From assembly GCF_017309385.1 (NCBI RefSeq), contig NZ_JAFJMJ010000001.1, forward strand, positions 682,001-746,000: a stretch of 64,000 nt of DNA. The letters are read 5' to 3'. This document shows, one piece after another, positions 1 to 7,948 of the stretch (position 1 is its first letter; the number at the start of each line of letters is the position of its first letter). The notes beneath the pieces were generated by a model that saw only the letters and a program-made list of their open reading frames with translations, was not told where the DNA came from and did no database searches. This DNA comes from Amycolatopsis sp. 195334CR (GTDB lineage Bacteria > Actinomycetota > Actinomycetes > Mycobacteriales > Pseudonocardiaceae). A program made the position numbers and the translations under genes.

Positions 1-28
1 GGGCGGCCGGGCGCGTAGGCTGCCCCCG

Positions 29-1210
29 ATGGCAGCTCCGACCTCCTCCCCGGCCGAACGCGCCCGGCGGCCGAAGAACCGGAAGGCGCAGATCGCGCTG
101 GCCGCCGCCGAACTGTTCTGCCGTCGCGGGTACCACAGCGTCGGGGTGGACGAGATCGCCGACGCGGTCGGCATCACCGGTCCCGCGATCTACCGGCACT
201 TCCGCACCAAGCAGGCGATACTGGCGCACGCGGTGGCCGAGCTGTCCGACGGGCTGGCCACCGCGGCGGCCCCGGCCGAGGACGCGGGCACGCCGGCCGA
301 CCGGCTCGACTCCGCGCTGCGGAACCTGGCCGCGTTCGCGGTCGAACGCCGCTCGGTCACCAGGCTGTACCAGTGGGAGGACCGGCACCTCCCCGACGAC
401 GAGCGGCGGGCGGCGAACGCGCGCACCCGGGTGGCCGTGCGCTCGATCCGCGCGCTGCTGCTCGACGTGCGCCCGGAACTGGACCGGGATTCGGCGACGC
501 TGCTGACCCTGGCCACCTTCAGCGTGCTCGGCAGCCTGAGCACGCATCGCCTCAGCCTGCCGAAGGGACGGACGGAGGCGCTCGTCCGCGAGCTGGCCGC
601 GACCGTGCTGGCGCTGCCCGAACCACCCGCCCCGCAGCCACCGGCCGACCGCCCGCGCGAGGAGATGCTGCGACTGGTCTCGCGGCGCGAGCGGCTGCTG
701 GCCGAGGCCGTGCACCTGTTCCACCTGCGGGGGTTCCAGGCGGTCAGCATGGAGGAGATCGGCACCAGGGCCGGGATCAACGCCTCCAGCCTGTACCGCC
801 ACTTCGACGGCAAGGGCGACCTGCTCGCGGCGATCTACCACCGCGCCACCGAACGGCTCTCCGACGCGGCCACCACCGCGCTGACCGGCGCGCGCGACCC
901 CGGTGAGGCGCTGGAACGGCTGATCCCGACCTACGTGCGCATCGCCTTCGACCAGGCCGGGCTGGTCTCCGTCTACCTCTCCGAGAACGACAACCTCCCA
1001 CCCGGCGACCGGGAAACGCTGCGGGCGGCGCAGCGGCGGCACGTCGACGAGTGGGTGCGGCTGGTCGGCTCGTCCCGTGGCGACGAACCGGCCCCGGAGA
1101 CCCGGCTGCGGGTCTACGCGGCGCTCAACGTGGTCACCGACCTCGCCCGCGCCCGGCTGACCAGTCCCGCCTTCGGTGAGGAACTGGTCGCCGCACTGCT
1201 GACAAGTTAA
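29..1210 (+). CDS. tandem double-TetR transcriptional regulator
   Basis: This 393-residue protein has two complete TetR-type modules in one chain. The first HTH lies near residues 20-65 (AAELFCRRGYHSVGVDEIAD, then GPAIYRHFRTK) and the second near 220-265 (AVHLFHLRGFQAVSMEEIGT, then ASSLYRHFDGK). Each is followed by a helical ligand-binding-type half. Ordinary TetR proteins are about 200 residues and dimerise, so this one may act as an intramolecular dimer. The ATG at 29 is close to the window edge and its promoter is not visible. It reads into an acyl-CoA synthetase gene 165 bases downstream, and such tandem TetR proteins are often fatty-acid regulators. Control of that gene is an inference. 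Confidence 0.88.
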   Translation: MAAPTSSPAERARRPKNRKAQIALAAAELFCRRGYHSVGVDEIADAVGITGPAIYRHFRTKQAILAHAVAELSDGLATAAAPAEDAGTPADRLDSALRNLAAFAVERRSVTRLYQWEDRHLPDDERRAANARTRVAVRSIRALLLDVRPELDRDSATLLTLATFSVLGSLSTHRLSLPKGRTEALVRELAATVLALPEPPAPQPPADRPREEMLRLVSRRERLLAEAVHLFHLRGFQAVSMEEIGTRAGINASSLYRHFDGKGDLLAAIYHRATERLSDAATTALTGARDPGEALERLIPTYVRIAFDQAGLVSVYLSENDNLPPGDRETLRAAQRRHVDEWVRLVGSSRGDEPAPETRLRVYAALNVVTDLARARLTSPAFGEELVAALLTS

Positions 1211-1324
1211 CCGTCATTCGCCGCGTGACCGGCGTCCCAGCCAGCGGACCGACCAAACGGTATGTCTGGCCGGTTGGTGGAATCCTGACCAGCTACAACG
1301 TCTGGCGCAGCCGGTCTTCCACAT

Positions 1325-1334
1325 TTGTTAACAA
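1325..1334. promoter_or_regulatory. possible operator upstream of acyl-CoA synthetase
   Basis: TTGTTAACAA is a perfect 10-bp palindrome, AT-rich in a GC-rich setting, about 40 bases before the TTG start of the acyl-CoA synthetase gene. It is a plausible binding site for the upstream tandem TetR protein. The match is short and no second copy was seen. Confidence 0.3.
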
Positions 1335-1374
1335 GCATTTACAGTGGCCCGAAACCCGACCAGGGAGGCCAACG

Positions 1375-3234
1375 TTGACCACGTCCTCGTCCGTTGTGCA
1401 CGAAGCCGAAGGCCAGACCATTCCGAAGCTGCTCGCCCGCAACGCCACCGAGCACGGCGACCGCCCGGCGCTGACTTCGCTCGACGACGCGGACCTGCCG
1501 ACCCTCACCTGGGCCGCGCTGCGCGACGAGATCGCCGCGGTGGCCCGCGGCCTCGGTGAGCTCGGGCTCGGCACCGGCGACCGGATGCTGATCATGGCGG
1601 CGAACCGGCCGGAGCACCTGGTCGCCGACCTCGCCGCCACGCACCTGGCCGCGATCCCCTGCACCGCCTACTCGACGCTGAGCCCGGAGCAGATCGAGTT
1701 CGTCGCCACGCACAGCGCGGCCGGCGTGGTGGTGCTCGGCGGCGCGACCGAGATCGAGCGCTGGAGCACGGTTTTCGACGACCTGCCCGCGCTGCGGCAC
1801 GTGGTGGTGATGGACGCCGACGCGGTGCCCTCGGACGACAAGCGGTTCGTCAGCCTCGCCGAGGTGCGCACGCGGGGTGCAGAGCTGCACGCCGCCGACC
1901 CGTCCGTGTTCGAGCAGACGTGGCAGCGGATCTCGCCGGACGACCCGCTCTCGATGATCTACACCTCGGGCACCACCGGTGAGCCGAAGGGCGTGGTGCT
2001 GTCGCACCGCAACGCCATCCACGAGGCCTACGCCGTGCACCACCTGCACGACACCCCGATGCACGTGGACACGGTCGGCTACCTGCCGCTGGCGCACATC
2101 GCCGAGCGCGAGCTGTCCCTCTACATGCCGATCACCTACGCCGGGCACGTGCACACGCTGGCCGATCCGAGCGGCATCGTGGCCGCGCTCGGGCGGGTCC
2201 GCCCGCAAGGCTTCTTCGGCGTGCCGCGGGTGTGGGAGAAGATGGTCGCCGGGCTGCGGAACATGCTCGCCGCCGCGCCAGAGGAGAACCGCAAGGCGCT
2301 CACCGCGGCCAACGAACTCCTGCAGGAGGGCTACAAGCTCCGCAGCGCGGGCAAGGAGGTCCCGGCCGAACTCGCCGAGCGGATCGCGCAGACCGACGAG
2401 GCGGTGCTCGCCCCGGTGCGCAAGATGCTCGGCCTGGACCGGCTCCTGCTCGCCTCCAGCGGCGCCGCCGCGCTGCCGGTGGAGGTCCTCTACTTCATCG
2501 CCGGGCTCGGGGTGGAGATCGAGGAGGTGTGGGGCCTGTCGGAGACCACCGGCGCGGCCACCTCGAACACCGCGAGCGGGTTCCGGGCGGGCAGCGTCGG
2601 CCGTCCGGTCGCCGACGTGGAGGTCAAGGTCGGTGAGGACGGCGAACTGCTGGTCCGCGGGCCGATCGTGTTCCTCGGGTACCTGCAGCCGGACGGTTCG
2701 ATCAAGTCCGCCGTGGACGAGGAGGGCTGGCTGGCCACCGGGGACATCGGCACCGTCGACGAGGACGGCTACGTGTTCATCACCGACCGCAAGAAGGAAC
2801 TGATCATCACCTCCGGCGGCAAGAACATCGCGCCGACCCGGATCGAGGGGCTGCTCAAGGAGCACCCGCTGATCGGGCAGGCGGCGGCCATCGGCGACTC
2901 GAAGCCGTTCATCTCCGCGCTGATCGTGCTCGACGACGAGATCGCGCCCGGCTGGGCCGCGGCGAACGGCATCGAGCTGAAGGACGCCGCCGATCCCGCC
3001 GAACTGGCCGCTCATCCCGGCATCCGCGCCGAGATCGACCGGGCGGTCGAGTCGGCGAACAACCGCCTGGCGCGCGTCGAGCAGATCAAGAAGTACCACC
3101 TGCTGCCGAAGGCGTGGACCCCGGAAACCGGCGAGCTGACCCCGACGCTCAAGCTCAAGCGCCGGGTGATCAACGAGCGCTACGGCCCGGCCATCGCCGA
3201 CCTGTACGCCGGTGCGCCCGCCCCGACGGCCTGA
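1375..3234 (+). CDS. long-chain fatty-acid-CoA ligase (FadD15-type)
   Basis: This 619-residue ANL-superfamily enzyme should activate long-chain fatty acids to acyl-CoA through an acyl-AMP. The ATP/AMP-binding P-loop motif is YTSGTTGEPKGV, the later adenylate motif is GLSETTG, and the hinge with the catalytic lysine domain is TGDIGTVDEDGY...DRKKELIITSGGKNI. Length matches the long-chain AMP-forming class of mycobacteria (FadD15). An open frame extends upstream to 1225, but TTG at 1375 is preferred because AGGGAGG sits six bases before it and conserved sequence begins after it. It follows the tandem TetR gene and ends in front of a GAATGTGGCTTTC hairpin. Confidence 0.93.
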   Translation: MTTSSSVVHEAEGQTIPKLLARNATEHGDRPALTSLDDADLPTLTWAALRDEIAAVARGLGELGLGTGDRMLIMAANRPEHLVADLAATHLAAIPCTAYSTLSPEQIEFVATHSAAGVVVLGGATEIERWSTVFDDLPALRHVVVMDADAVPSDDKRFVSLAEVRTRGAELHAADPSVFEQTWQRISPDDPLSMIYTSGTTGEPKGVVLSHRNAIHEAYAVHHLHDTPMHVDTVGYLPLAHIAERELSLYMPITYAGHVHTLADPSGIVAALGRVRPQGFFGVPRVWEKMVAGLRNMLAAAPEENRKALTAANELLQEGYKLRSAGKEVPAELAERIAQTDEAVLAPVRKMLGLDRLLLASSGAAALPVEVLYFIAGLGVEIEEVWGLSETTGAATSNTASGFRAGSVGRPVADVEVKVGEDGELLVRGPIVFLGYLQPDGSIKSAVDEEGWLATGDIGTVDEDGYVFITDRKKELIITSGGKNIAPTRIEGLLKEHPLIGQAAAIGDSKPFISALIVLDDEIAPGWAAANGIELKDAADPAELAAHPGIRAEIDRAVESANNRLARVEQIKKYHLLPKAWTPETGELTPTLKLKRRVINERYGPAIADLYAGAPAPTA

Positions 3235-3244
3235 CCCGAGTGCG

Positions 3245-3291
3245 GTGAATGTGGCTTTCACGGCGATTTCGGCCGTGAAAGCCACATTCAC
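3245..3291. terminator. GAATGTGGCTTTC inverted repeat, copy 1
   Basis: Two perfect 20-base arms (3245-3264 and 3272-3291) flank a 7-base loop. The hairpin lies between the 3' ends of the acyl-CoA synthetase (ends 3234) and the facing SDR gene (ends 3309). It lacks a T tract, as is common for actinomycete terminators, and could stop transcription in both directions. It shares its core with copies at 15689, 15862 and 37285. Confidence 0.75.
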
Positions 3292-3308
3292 GGCATGGGG
3301 GCGCTTCC

Positions 3309-4205
3309 TCAGGCCGTGCGCGCCGGGCTCTCGGTCCACTTCCGCAGCTTCGGCGGGACGCGCTTCTCCAGGCCGTAGGGCTCCAGGTGCGCGCTGAACA
3401 CCTCGTCGAAGGCGCGTTCCACGCTCTCGGTGTCCCACACCGGGCGCTCCAGGATGGGCGCCTTCAGGTGCGGCTGGCCGACGATGTGCAGCTGCGGGCC
3501 GTTGCAGCGGATCATCTGGCCGGTGATTCCCGCCGAGTTCTCCCCGAGCAGGAACAGCACCAGCGGCGCGATGCGCGAGGGCGTGCGGTCCGGCGGGCAG
3601 TTGCGCAGGGAGCGCTCCGACTTCCAGACCATCCGCGTGTGCGCGAGCGGGCAGACCGCGTTCACCCGGATGCCGACCTCCTCCAGGTCCAGCGCCCAGG
3701 AGTAGGTCAGCGAGGCGACCGCGCCCTTGCTCGCCGCGTACACGCCGAGCTTCCGCTGGCCGAGCGAGGCGCCGGAGGAGATGTTCACGATGGAGCCGCC
3801 GCCGCCCTGGGCGACCATGGCCTCGGTCGCGGCCATGCCGGTGTACATCACGCCGAGCACGTTGACCTCGACCAGCTCGCGCACCTGCGCCGGGTCCTCC
3901 TCCCACGGCAGCGCCTCGTAGTTGAGCCCGGCGTTGCTGACCAGGCCGTCGATCCGGCCGAACTCGGTCACGCACCGGTCGATGATGGCTCTGGCCTGCG
4001 CCGGGTCGGCCACGCTGTGCCCGCTGGCCACCGCCCGGCCGCCGTGCGCGCGGATGCCCGCCGCGGTCCGCTCCGCGAGGTCGGCGTCCACGTCGTTGAC
4101 CACCACCGCGGCCCCGGCCTGCGCGGCGTGCACGGCGAAGGCCTCGCCCAGCCCCCGGCCGCCCCCGGTGATCACGACCGCCTTGTTCTCGAGCAACCCG
4201 TTCAT
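3309..4205 (-). CDS. short-chain dehydrogenase/reductase
   Basis: This 298-residue classical SDR carries the NAD(P)-binding motif TGGGRGLG near residue 14, the structural SNAG motif (LVSNAG), the catalytic serine in NISSGAS and the YxxxK pair in YAASKGA. The aspartate in NDVDAD after the second strand suggests NAD(H) preference. The C-terminal 50 residues exceed a minimal SDR and resemble steroid/multifunctional-enzyme-type members. ATG at 4205 has AGGAGG upstream. It faces the acyl-CoA synthetase; a role in lipid or steroid hydroxy-acyl oxidation is inference only. Confidence 0.88.
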   Translation of the reverse strand: MNGLLENKAVVITGGGRGLGEAFAVHAAQAGAAVVVNDVDADLAERTAAGIRAHGGRAVASGHSVADPAQARAIIDRCVTEFGRIDGLVSNAGLNYEALPWEEDPAQVRELVEVNVLGVMYTGMAATEAMVAQGGGGSIVNISSGASLGQRKLGVYAASKGAVASLTYSWALDLEEVGIRVNAVCPLAHTRMVWKSERSLRNCPPDRTPSRIAPLVLFLLGENSAGITGQMIRCNGPQLHIVGQPHLKAPILERPVWDTESVERAFDEVFSAHLEPYGLEKRVPPKLRKWTESPARTA

Positions 4206-4603
4206 CGCCCTGGACCTCCTGTGCGTCCCCTGGCCGGGCGCGCGCGGATATGGTCACCCGCTGCGACCGGCCCTCACGTCCAGTGTTGGCCACGAAGGGT
4301 CATCAGCGCGCGGCTTCGGAGACGAACGGCTGCCTGCCTGCGCCGAACGAGTGAGCCTGATCGGCGCAACGATGTCGCCGCACGGGTCACTCGGTCACTC
4401 CGAACGGCGCCACCCTCGGTAACGGGCCGAACACGTTCGCAGGCTTACTACTGAGGTGGGGTTCTCGCTACGCAGTGGTGAACGTCATACTGAACGTTGC
4501 CGGACGTGTCGTCCGGGTGAAGGCACTGTCAGAGCCTTCGGACCCGCAGGACACAATGCACTGCCTGAGCAAGTTCACCCGATCGGGGGGAAGAAGACTG
4601 ACG
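4206..4603. other. long divergent intergenic region (SDR / MFS)
   Basis: About 400 bases separate the two divergent starts. It holds no convincing gene. A small hairpin, CGGAC-GTGTC-GTCCG, lies near 4501-4515, and an open frame in phase with the MFS gene runs back to 4475 without a good ribosome-binding site. No clear sigma-70 promoter was recognised. Confidence 0.4.
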
Positions 4604-5836
4604 GTGAAGACGAACGCTCCTCCTCGGATGCGGGCGGTACTCCGGAACGGCGAGTTCCGCACGCTCTGGCTGGCCGAGGCCCAGTCCGTGGCGGGCGATC
4701 AGCTGACCACCGTCGCCTTGGCGATCACCGTCTACGCACGCACCGGCTCACCGCTGTGGGCGGCGCTCGCCTACGCGATGACCTACCTGCCCGCACTGGC
4801 CGGCGGGCTGGGCCTGGCTCAGCTGGCCGACCGCTACCCGCGCCGCACCGTGCTGTGGAGCTGCGCCGCCGCCCAGGCGGTGGTGGTCGGGGTGATGGCG
4901 ATCCCGGGCACCCCGCTGATCGCGCTGGTCGCGCTGGTCGTGGTCGCGCGCCTGTTCGGCGCGCCGGCCAACGCCGCGCAGAACGCGCTGACCAGGGAGG
5001 TGTTCACCTCCGACGAGCTGTACCTGCGCAGCCAGGACATCCGCGGCATCACCACGAACCTGGCCATGTTGCTGGGGCTGATCGGGGCCGGGGCGCTGGT
5101 CACCACGATCGGGGTGAGCTGGACGCTGGCCATCGACGCGGCCACCTTCGCGATCAGCGCGGTGGCGATCCGGCTGCGGGTGATCCGCCGGGACGCCGCG
5201 GGCAACGGCGACGACCCGTGGTTCGGCGCCATCCGCTGGGTCTCCGGGCAGCGGCGGCTGCGGGTGCTGCTGGGCCTGTCCTGGCTGGTCGGCTTCGCGA
5301 TGATCCCGGAGGGGCTCGCGGCACCGCTGGCCGAGGAGATCGGGGCACCGCCGGAGGCGGTGGGCTGGCTGCTCGCCGCGGACCCGCTCGGCTTCATCCT
5401 CGGGGTCTTCCTGCTGTCCAACTACGTGCGGGCGGAGGTCCGCCGCCGGATCATCGGCGTGCTGGCCATCGTGCCGAACGCCATCCTGCTGGTCTTCGCC
5501 GTCGATCCGACCCTGGTGCTGGCGCTCACCGCGCTCGCGCTGGCCGGGGTCGCCGGGGCCTACATAGTCACCGTCGGGGCCACCTTCATCACCTGGGTGC
5601 CCAACGAGCTCAGGGGCGGCGCCGGTGGGCTCTACCGCACCGGTCTGCGGGTGACCCAGGGCATCGGTGCCGCGCTCGGCGGCGCGCTCGCGCAGCTGGC
5701 CGGTTCGGCCACCGCGGCGATCGCGATCGGCGGCGCGCTGGGGGTGGTGCTGGGGATACCGCTGGCCGTGTCATGGGCTCGCGCCCGGCGTGGTGGCGAC
5801 ACGGCCGACCCGTCCGACCCGGACGTCCCGGGCTGA
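4604..5836 (+). CDS. MFS transporter
   Basis: A 410-residue membrane protein with about 12 predicted hydrophobic segments. It has the loop 2-3 signature of the major facilitator superfamily in LAQLADRYPRRTVLW. It resembles the drug/macrolide efflux branch (MefA/EntS-like) in length and in its N-terminal pattern FRTLWLAEAQSVAGDQLTTVAL. GTG at 4604 is chosen since a GGGGGAAG tract lies about ten bases upstream; the frame is open back to 4475. The substrate is unknown. It is followed by the minus-strand hexapeptide array and has no obvious hairpin at its 3' end. Confidence 0.85.
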   Translation: MKTNAPPRMRAVLRNGEFRTLWLAEAQSVAGDQLTTVALAITVYARTGSPLWAALAYAMTYLPALAGGLGLAQLADRYPRRTVLWSCAAAQAVVVGVMAIPGTPLIALVALVVVARLFGAPANAAQNALTREVFTSDELYLRSQDIRGITTNLAMLLGLIGAGALVTTIGVSWTLAIDAATFAISAVAIRLRVIRRDAAGNGDDPWFGAIRWVSGQRRLRVLLGLSWLVGFAMIPEGLAAPLAEEIGAPPEAVGWLLAADPLGFILGVFLLSNYVRAEVRRRIIGVLAIVPNAILLVFAVDPTLVLALTALALAGVAGAYIVTVGATFITWVPNELRGGAGGLYRTGLRVTQGIGAALGGALAQLAGSATAAIAIGGALGVVLGIPLAVSWARARRGGDTADPSDPDVPG

Positions 5837-5930
5837 CATGAACTGCGGTAACGACGACGCCGGTGGCGCCGACAAGATAAGCACCAGGCCGTCCAGTGAC
5901 TCCACTGGCGGCGAGGCAACGCTCGGGAAC

Positions 5931-5951
5931 TCAGTAGTCACGTCCAGCCAC
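5931..5951 (-). CDS. hexapeptide minigene 3 (M-A-G-R-D-Y)
   Basis: GTG start at 5951, TGA at 5931-5933. It encodes Met-Ala-Gly-Arg-Asp-Tyr. The Shine-Dalgarno GGAGG is at 5960-5964, 8 bases from the start and part of a longer GGAGGAGGTG. Compared with the other copies it differs at the Ala (GCT) and Gly (GGA) third positions. No family is recognised. Confidence 0.5.
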   Translation of the reverse strand: MAGRDY

Positions 5952-6005
5952 CTGAAACACCTCCTCCGCGCAAACAACCACGGCGAATCGACAACGGAAT
6001 CCACG

Positions 6006-6026
6006 TCAGTAGTCACGACCGGTCAC
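6006..6026 (-). CDS. hexapeptide minigene 2 (M-T-G-R-D-Y)
   Basis: GTG start at 6026, TGA at 6006-6008. It encodes Met-Thr-Gly-Arg-Asp-Tyr; Thr replaces Ala as the only amino-acid change in the array. GGAGG lies at 6035-6039, again 8 bases before the start. Arg-Asp-Tyr-stop is identical in codon choice to the other copies (CGT GAC TAC TGA). Confidence 0.5.
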   Translation of the reverse strand: MTGRDY

Positions 6027-6077
6027 GTCGAACACCTCCCAGCACATGCGCCAGCGCAAAACCATTACATTCAGAGA

Positions 6078-6098
6078 TCAGTAGTCACGACCCGCCAC
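6078..6098 (-). CDS. hexapeptide minigene 1 (M-A-G-R-D-Y)
   Basis: GTG start at 6098, TGA at 6078-6080. It encodes Met-Ala-Gly-Arg-Asp-Tyr and would be first in a minus-strand transcript. GGAGG lies at 6107-6111 inside GAGGAGGTG, a near-perfect match to the 16S rRNA 3' end, 8 bases from the start. A TTGACC box lies at 6153-6158 on the minus strand but no good -10 follows. Confidence 0.5.
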   Translation of the reverse strand: MAGRDY

Positions 6099-6349
6099 TG
6101 GGAACACCTCCTCGCGGAACAAAACCACACACACCCGCATCGTTCCATTGTCGGTCAAGAAGACGCTGGCAGCATCTTCGCTCATGCACGCCCCGTTGCG
6201 ACAGTCACAACACCTGGGCTCGCATCCCGACCTGCCGTGCGCTTCCGGTGCCGTGAGATGGTACCGGTCGTGAAGGTCGATCCGGTGCCCACTCGCGTAC
6301 CGGAAAGGTTACCCAGGTGCTCGGGCCCGGGTGGACGGGAGGTGCGCCG

Positions 6350-7786
6350 ATGGCACTGAAGCCCGGGGACCACCCGCCGCCGGCGGCCGGTGAATCCGCT
6401 CCGGCGGCCGGGGCGGACAGCTCCCCGCCCACCGCGGAACCGGTCGGCGCGAGCCGTCCGGACACGCCCGAAACCGCAACCGGGAAGAATGCACCGAGTG
6501 CGAAAAGACACCCCTTCGACCCACGCGCATGGGGTATCTGGCAGCGCCCGAAAAGGGTAATCGCCTATCTCCTGACAATGGAGACGATCGCCGCGACCGG
6601 GCTGGTGTACGCATTTTCCGTCTCCGATTCACCGAACGGTCTCGACTGGATCAGGTTCGCCATTCTGGTGGCGGGTGCGACCATTCACATCCAATTGACC
6701 CAGCGGCAGGAAGAACGTCGCCGCAGTCGCACGAAAACGGTACTGATCGACCTCACCGCGGTGTGGATCTTTCCGGCCGTGCTGGTCATTCCGGTACCGC
6801 TGATCGTCGCATTGGTGGTGATTATCCGGGGGCAGCGCTGGTTCACCGCCCGCCGCCCGGCGCACAACTTCGTCTTCTCCACCATCTCGCACAGCCTGGC
6901 CGCGGCGATGGCCCACCTGGCCTTCGCCGACCTCGGCCCGCAGGACTGGACCTCGCTGACCATCGGCGGCTCGCTGCGGGAGTTCGCGCTGGTGGTGCTC
7001 ACCGCGGCGATCTACGAGGCGATCCAGATCATCTACGTCGGCGGGGTGATCGCGGTCAGCTCCACCTCGCGGCCGAACGCCACCACGATCCTCGGCAGCA
7101 AGGCGGACAACCTGCTGGAGGCGGTGACCACCGGACTCGGCGCGATGACCGCGATCCTGCTGGTCACCATGCCGCCGACGGTGGCGATCATGGCGGTGGT
7201 CACCGTGGTCTTCAACCGCCTCGCCGAGCTGGACCAGCTCCAGGACGACGTGCGCACCGACCCGAAGACCGGCCTGCTGAACATGCGCGGCTGGTCGGAA
7301 TCCGCCGAGCGCGCGCTGTCCAGGACCAGCCGCGCCGAGGACAGCCTCGCCCTGCTGATGATCGACCTGGACCACTTCAAGTGGATCAACGACACGTTCG
7401 GCCACCCGGCCGGGGACGACGTGCTCCGCGCGGTGGCCGAGGCACTCGACCAGGTGACGCGACCGTCCGATGTGGTCGGCCGGTTCGGCGGTGAGGAGTT
7501 CCTCGTGCTGCTGCCGGAAATCGACCACACCGCGGCGAAGCTGGCCGCCGAGCGGGTGCTGCACACGATCGCCGCGCTGAGCATCGACAGCACCGACAAG
7601 CGCGGCGACCCGACCACCATCTCCGGCCGCACCACCTCGATCGGGGTAGCCCTCTACCCCCGGCACGGGGACTCGCTGGAGTCGCTCCTGCAGGCCGCCG
7701 ACTCGGCGGTCTACGACGCCAAGGAGGGCGGCCGGAACCAGGTCCGCTTCGCCGACGGGAGCACCTCGCGACCCCGGGAGAGCTAG
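6350..7786 (+). CDS. membrane-bound GGDEF diguanylate cyclase
   Basis: This 478-residue protein should make cyclic di-GMP from two GTP. Residues 1-60 are Pro/Ala-rich and disordered, 68-290 hold about six membrane segments of a MASE-like sensor, and 300-475 form a GGDEF domain. The active-site motif is GGEEF at 380-384. The product-inhibition I-site RxxD (R371-D374) lies five residues upstream, so the enzyme is probably feedback-controlled. No EAL or HD-GYP domain is attached. ATG at 6350 has GGGAGGTG five bases before it; the frame is open back to 6317. A hairpin terminator follows the stop. The gene is divergent from the hexapeptide array. Confidence 0.92.
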   Translation: MALKPGDHPPPAAGESAPAAGADSSPPTAEPVGASRPDTPETATGKNAPSAKRHPFDPRAWGIWQRPKRVIAYLLTMETIAATGLVYAFSVSDSPNGLDWIRFAILVAGATIHIQLTQRQEERRRSRTKTVLIDLTAVWIFPAVLVIPVPLIVALVVIIRGQRWFTARRPAHNFVFSTISHSLAAAMAHLAFADLGPQDWTSLTIGGSLREFALVVLTAAIYEAIQIIYVGGVIAVSSTSRPNATTILGSKADNLLEAVTTGLGAMTAILLVTMPPTVAIMAVVTVVFNRLAELDQLQDDVRTDPKTGLLNMRGWSESAERALSRTSRAEDSLALLMIDLDHFKWINDTFGHPAGDDVLRAVAEALDQVTRPSDVVGRFGGEEFLVLLPEIDHTAAKLAAERVLHTIAALSIDSTDKRGDPTTISGRTTSIGVALYPRHGDSLESLLQAADSAVYDAKEGGRNQVRFADGSTSRPRES

Positions 7787-7788
7787 GC

Positions 7789-7807
7789 GGGCCGCGGGCC
7801 GCGGCCC
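7789..7807. terminator. hairpin terminator after the GGDEF gene
   Basis: GGGCCGCG and CGCGGCCC pair perfectly over 8 bp around a 3-base loop, beginning three bases after the TAG stop of the diguanylate cyclase. It has no T tract. Confidence 0.65.
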
Positions 7808-7948
7808 GGTGCGCCAGGTCATAGGTCCGAACCAATTACACTGTTACCGACAATCGTCGGCAGCGAATACGCGGTGGTCAGGGCATTCTCGCGGCGGCGG
7901 TTCCGCAGAGTGGTAAGAATCTCCTTTACCCGGGTTGATGCCAATGCA

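Larger units (their letters stand above)
5931..6111 (-). repeat. three-copy tandem repeat carrying hexapeptide minigenes
   Basis: A repeat of about 34 bases occurs at 5931, 6006 and 6078 (starts 75 and 72 bases apart). Read on the minus strand each unit is GGAGG, TG, six variable-to-conserved bases, GTG, five codons and TGA. The Shine-Dalgarno to GTG gap is exactly 8 bases in all three, and TGGTT(T/G)T precedes each unit. The variable bases fall mostly at codon third positions, which argues for translation. The array is convergent with the MFS gene and divergent from the GGDEF gene. No clear promoter was found upstream on the minus strand. Confidence 0.8.

Noticed and set aside
1339..4293. 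Very long minus-strand open frames across the acyl-CoA synthetase, and similar ones at 11607-14957 and 29963-32311
   Set aside because: They are antisense shadows of real genes in GC-rich DNA, with Arg/Gly/Pro-rich low-complexity translation and no family motifs.
5931..6111. CRISPR array (three repeats of about 34 bases with spacers of about 40)
   Set aside because: Repeats are imperfect, spacers share a TGGTT(T/G)T box and vary little in nature, there are no cas genes, and each repeat is fully explained as ribosome-binding site plus six codons plus stop.
5838..6359. A plus-strand protein with repeated SVVTTxHxEHLL
   Set aside because: The plus frame uses rare codons (TCA GTA), has no ribosome-binding site, and its changes are not synonymous. 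The minus-strand minigene reading explains the conservation better.
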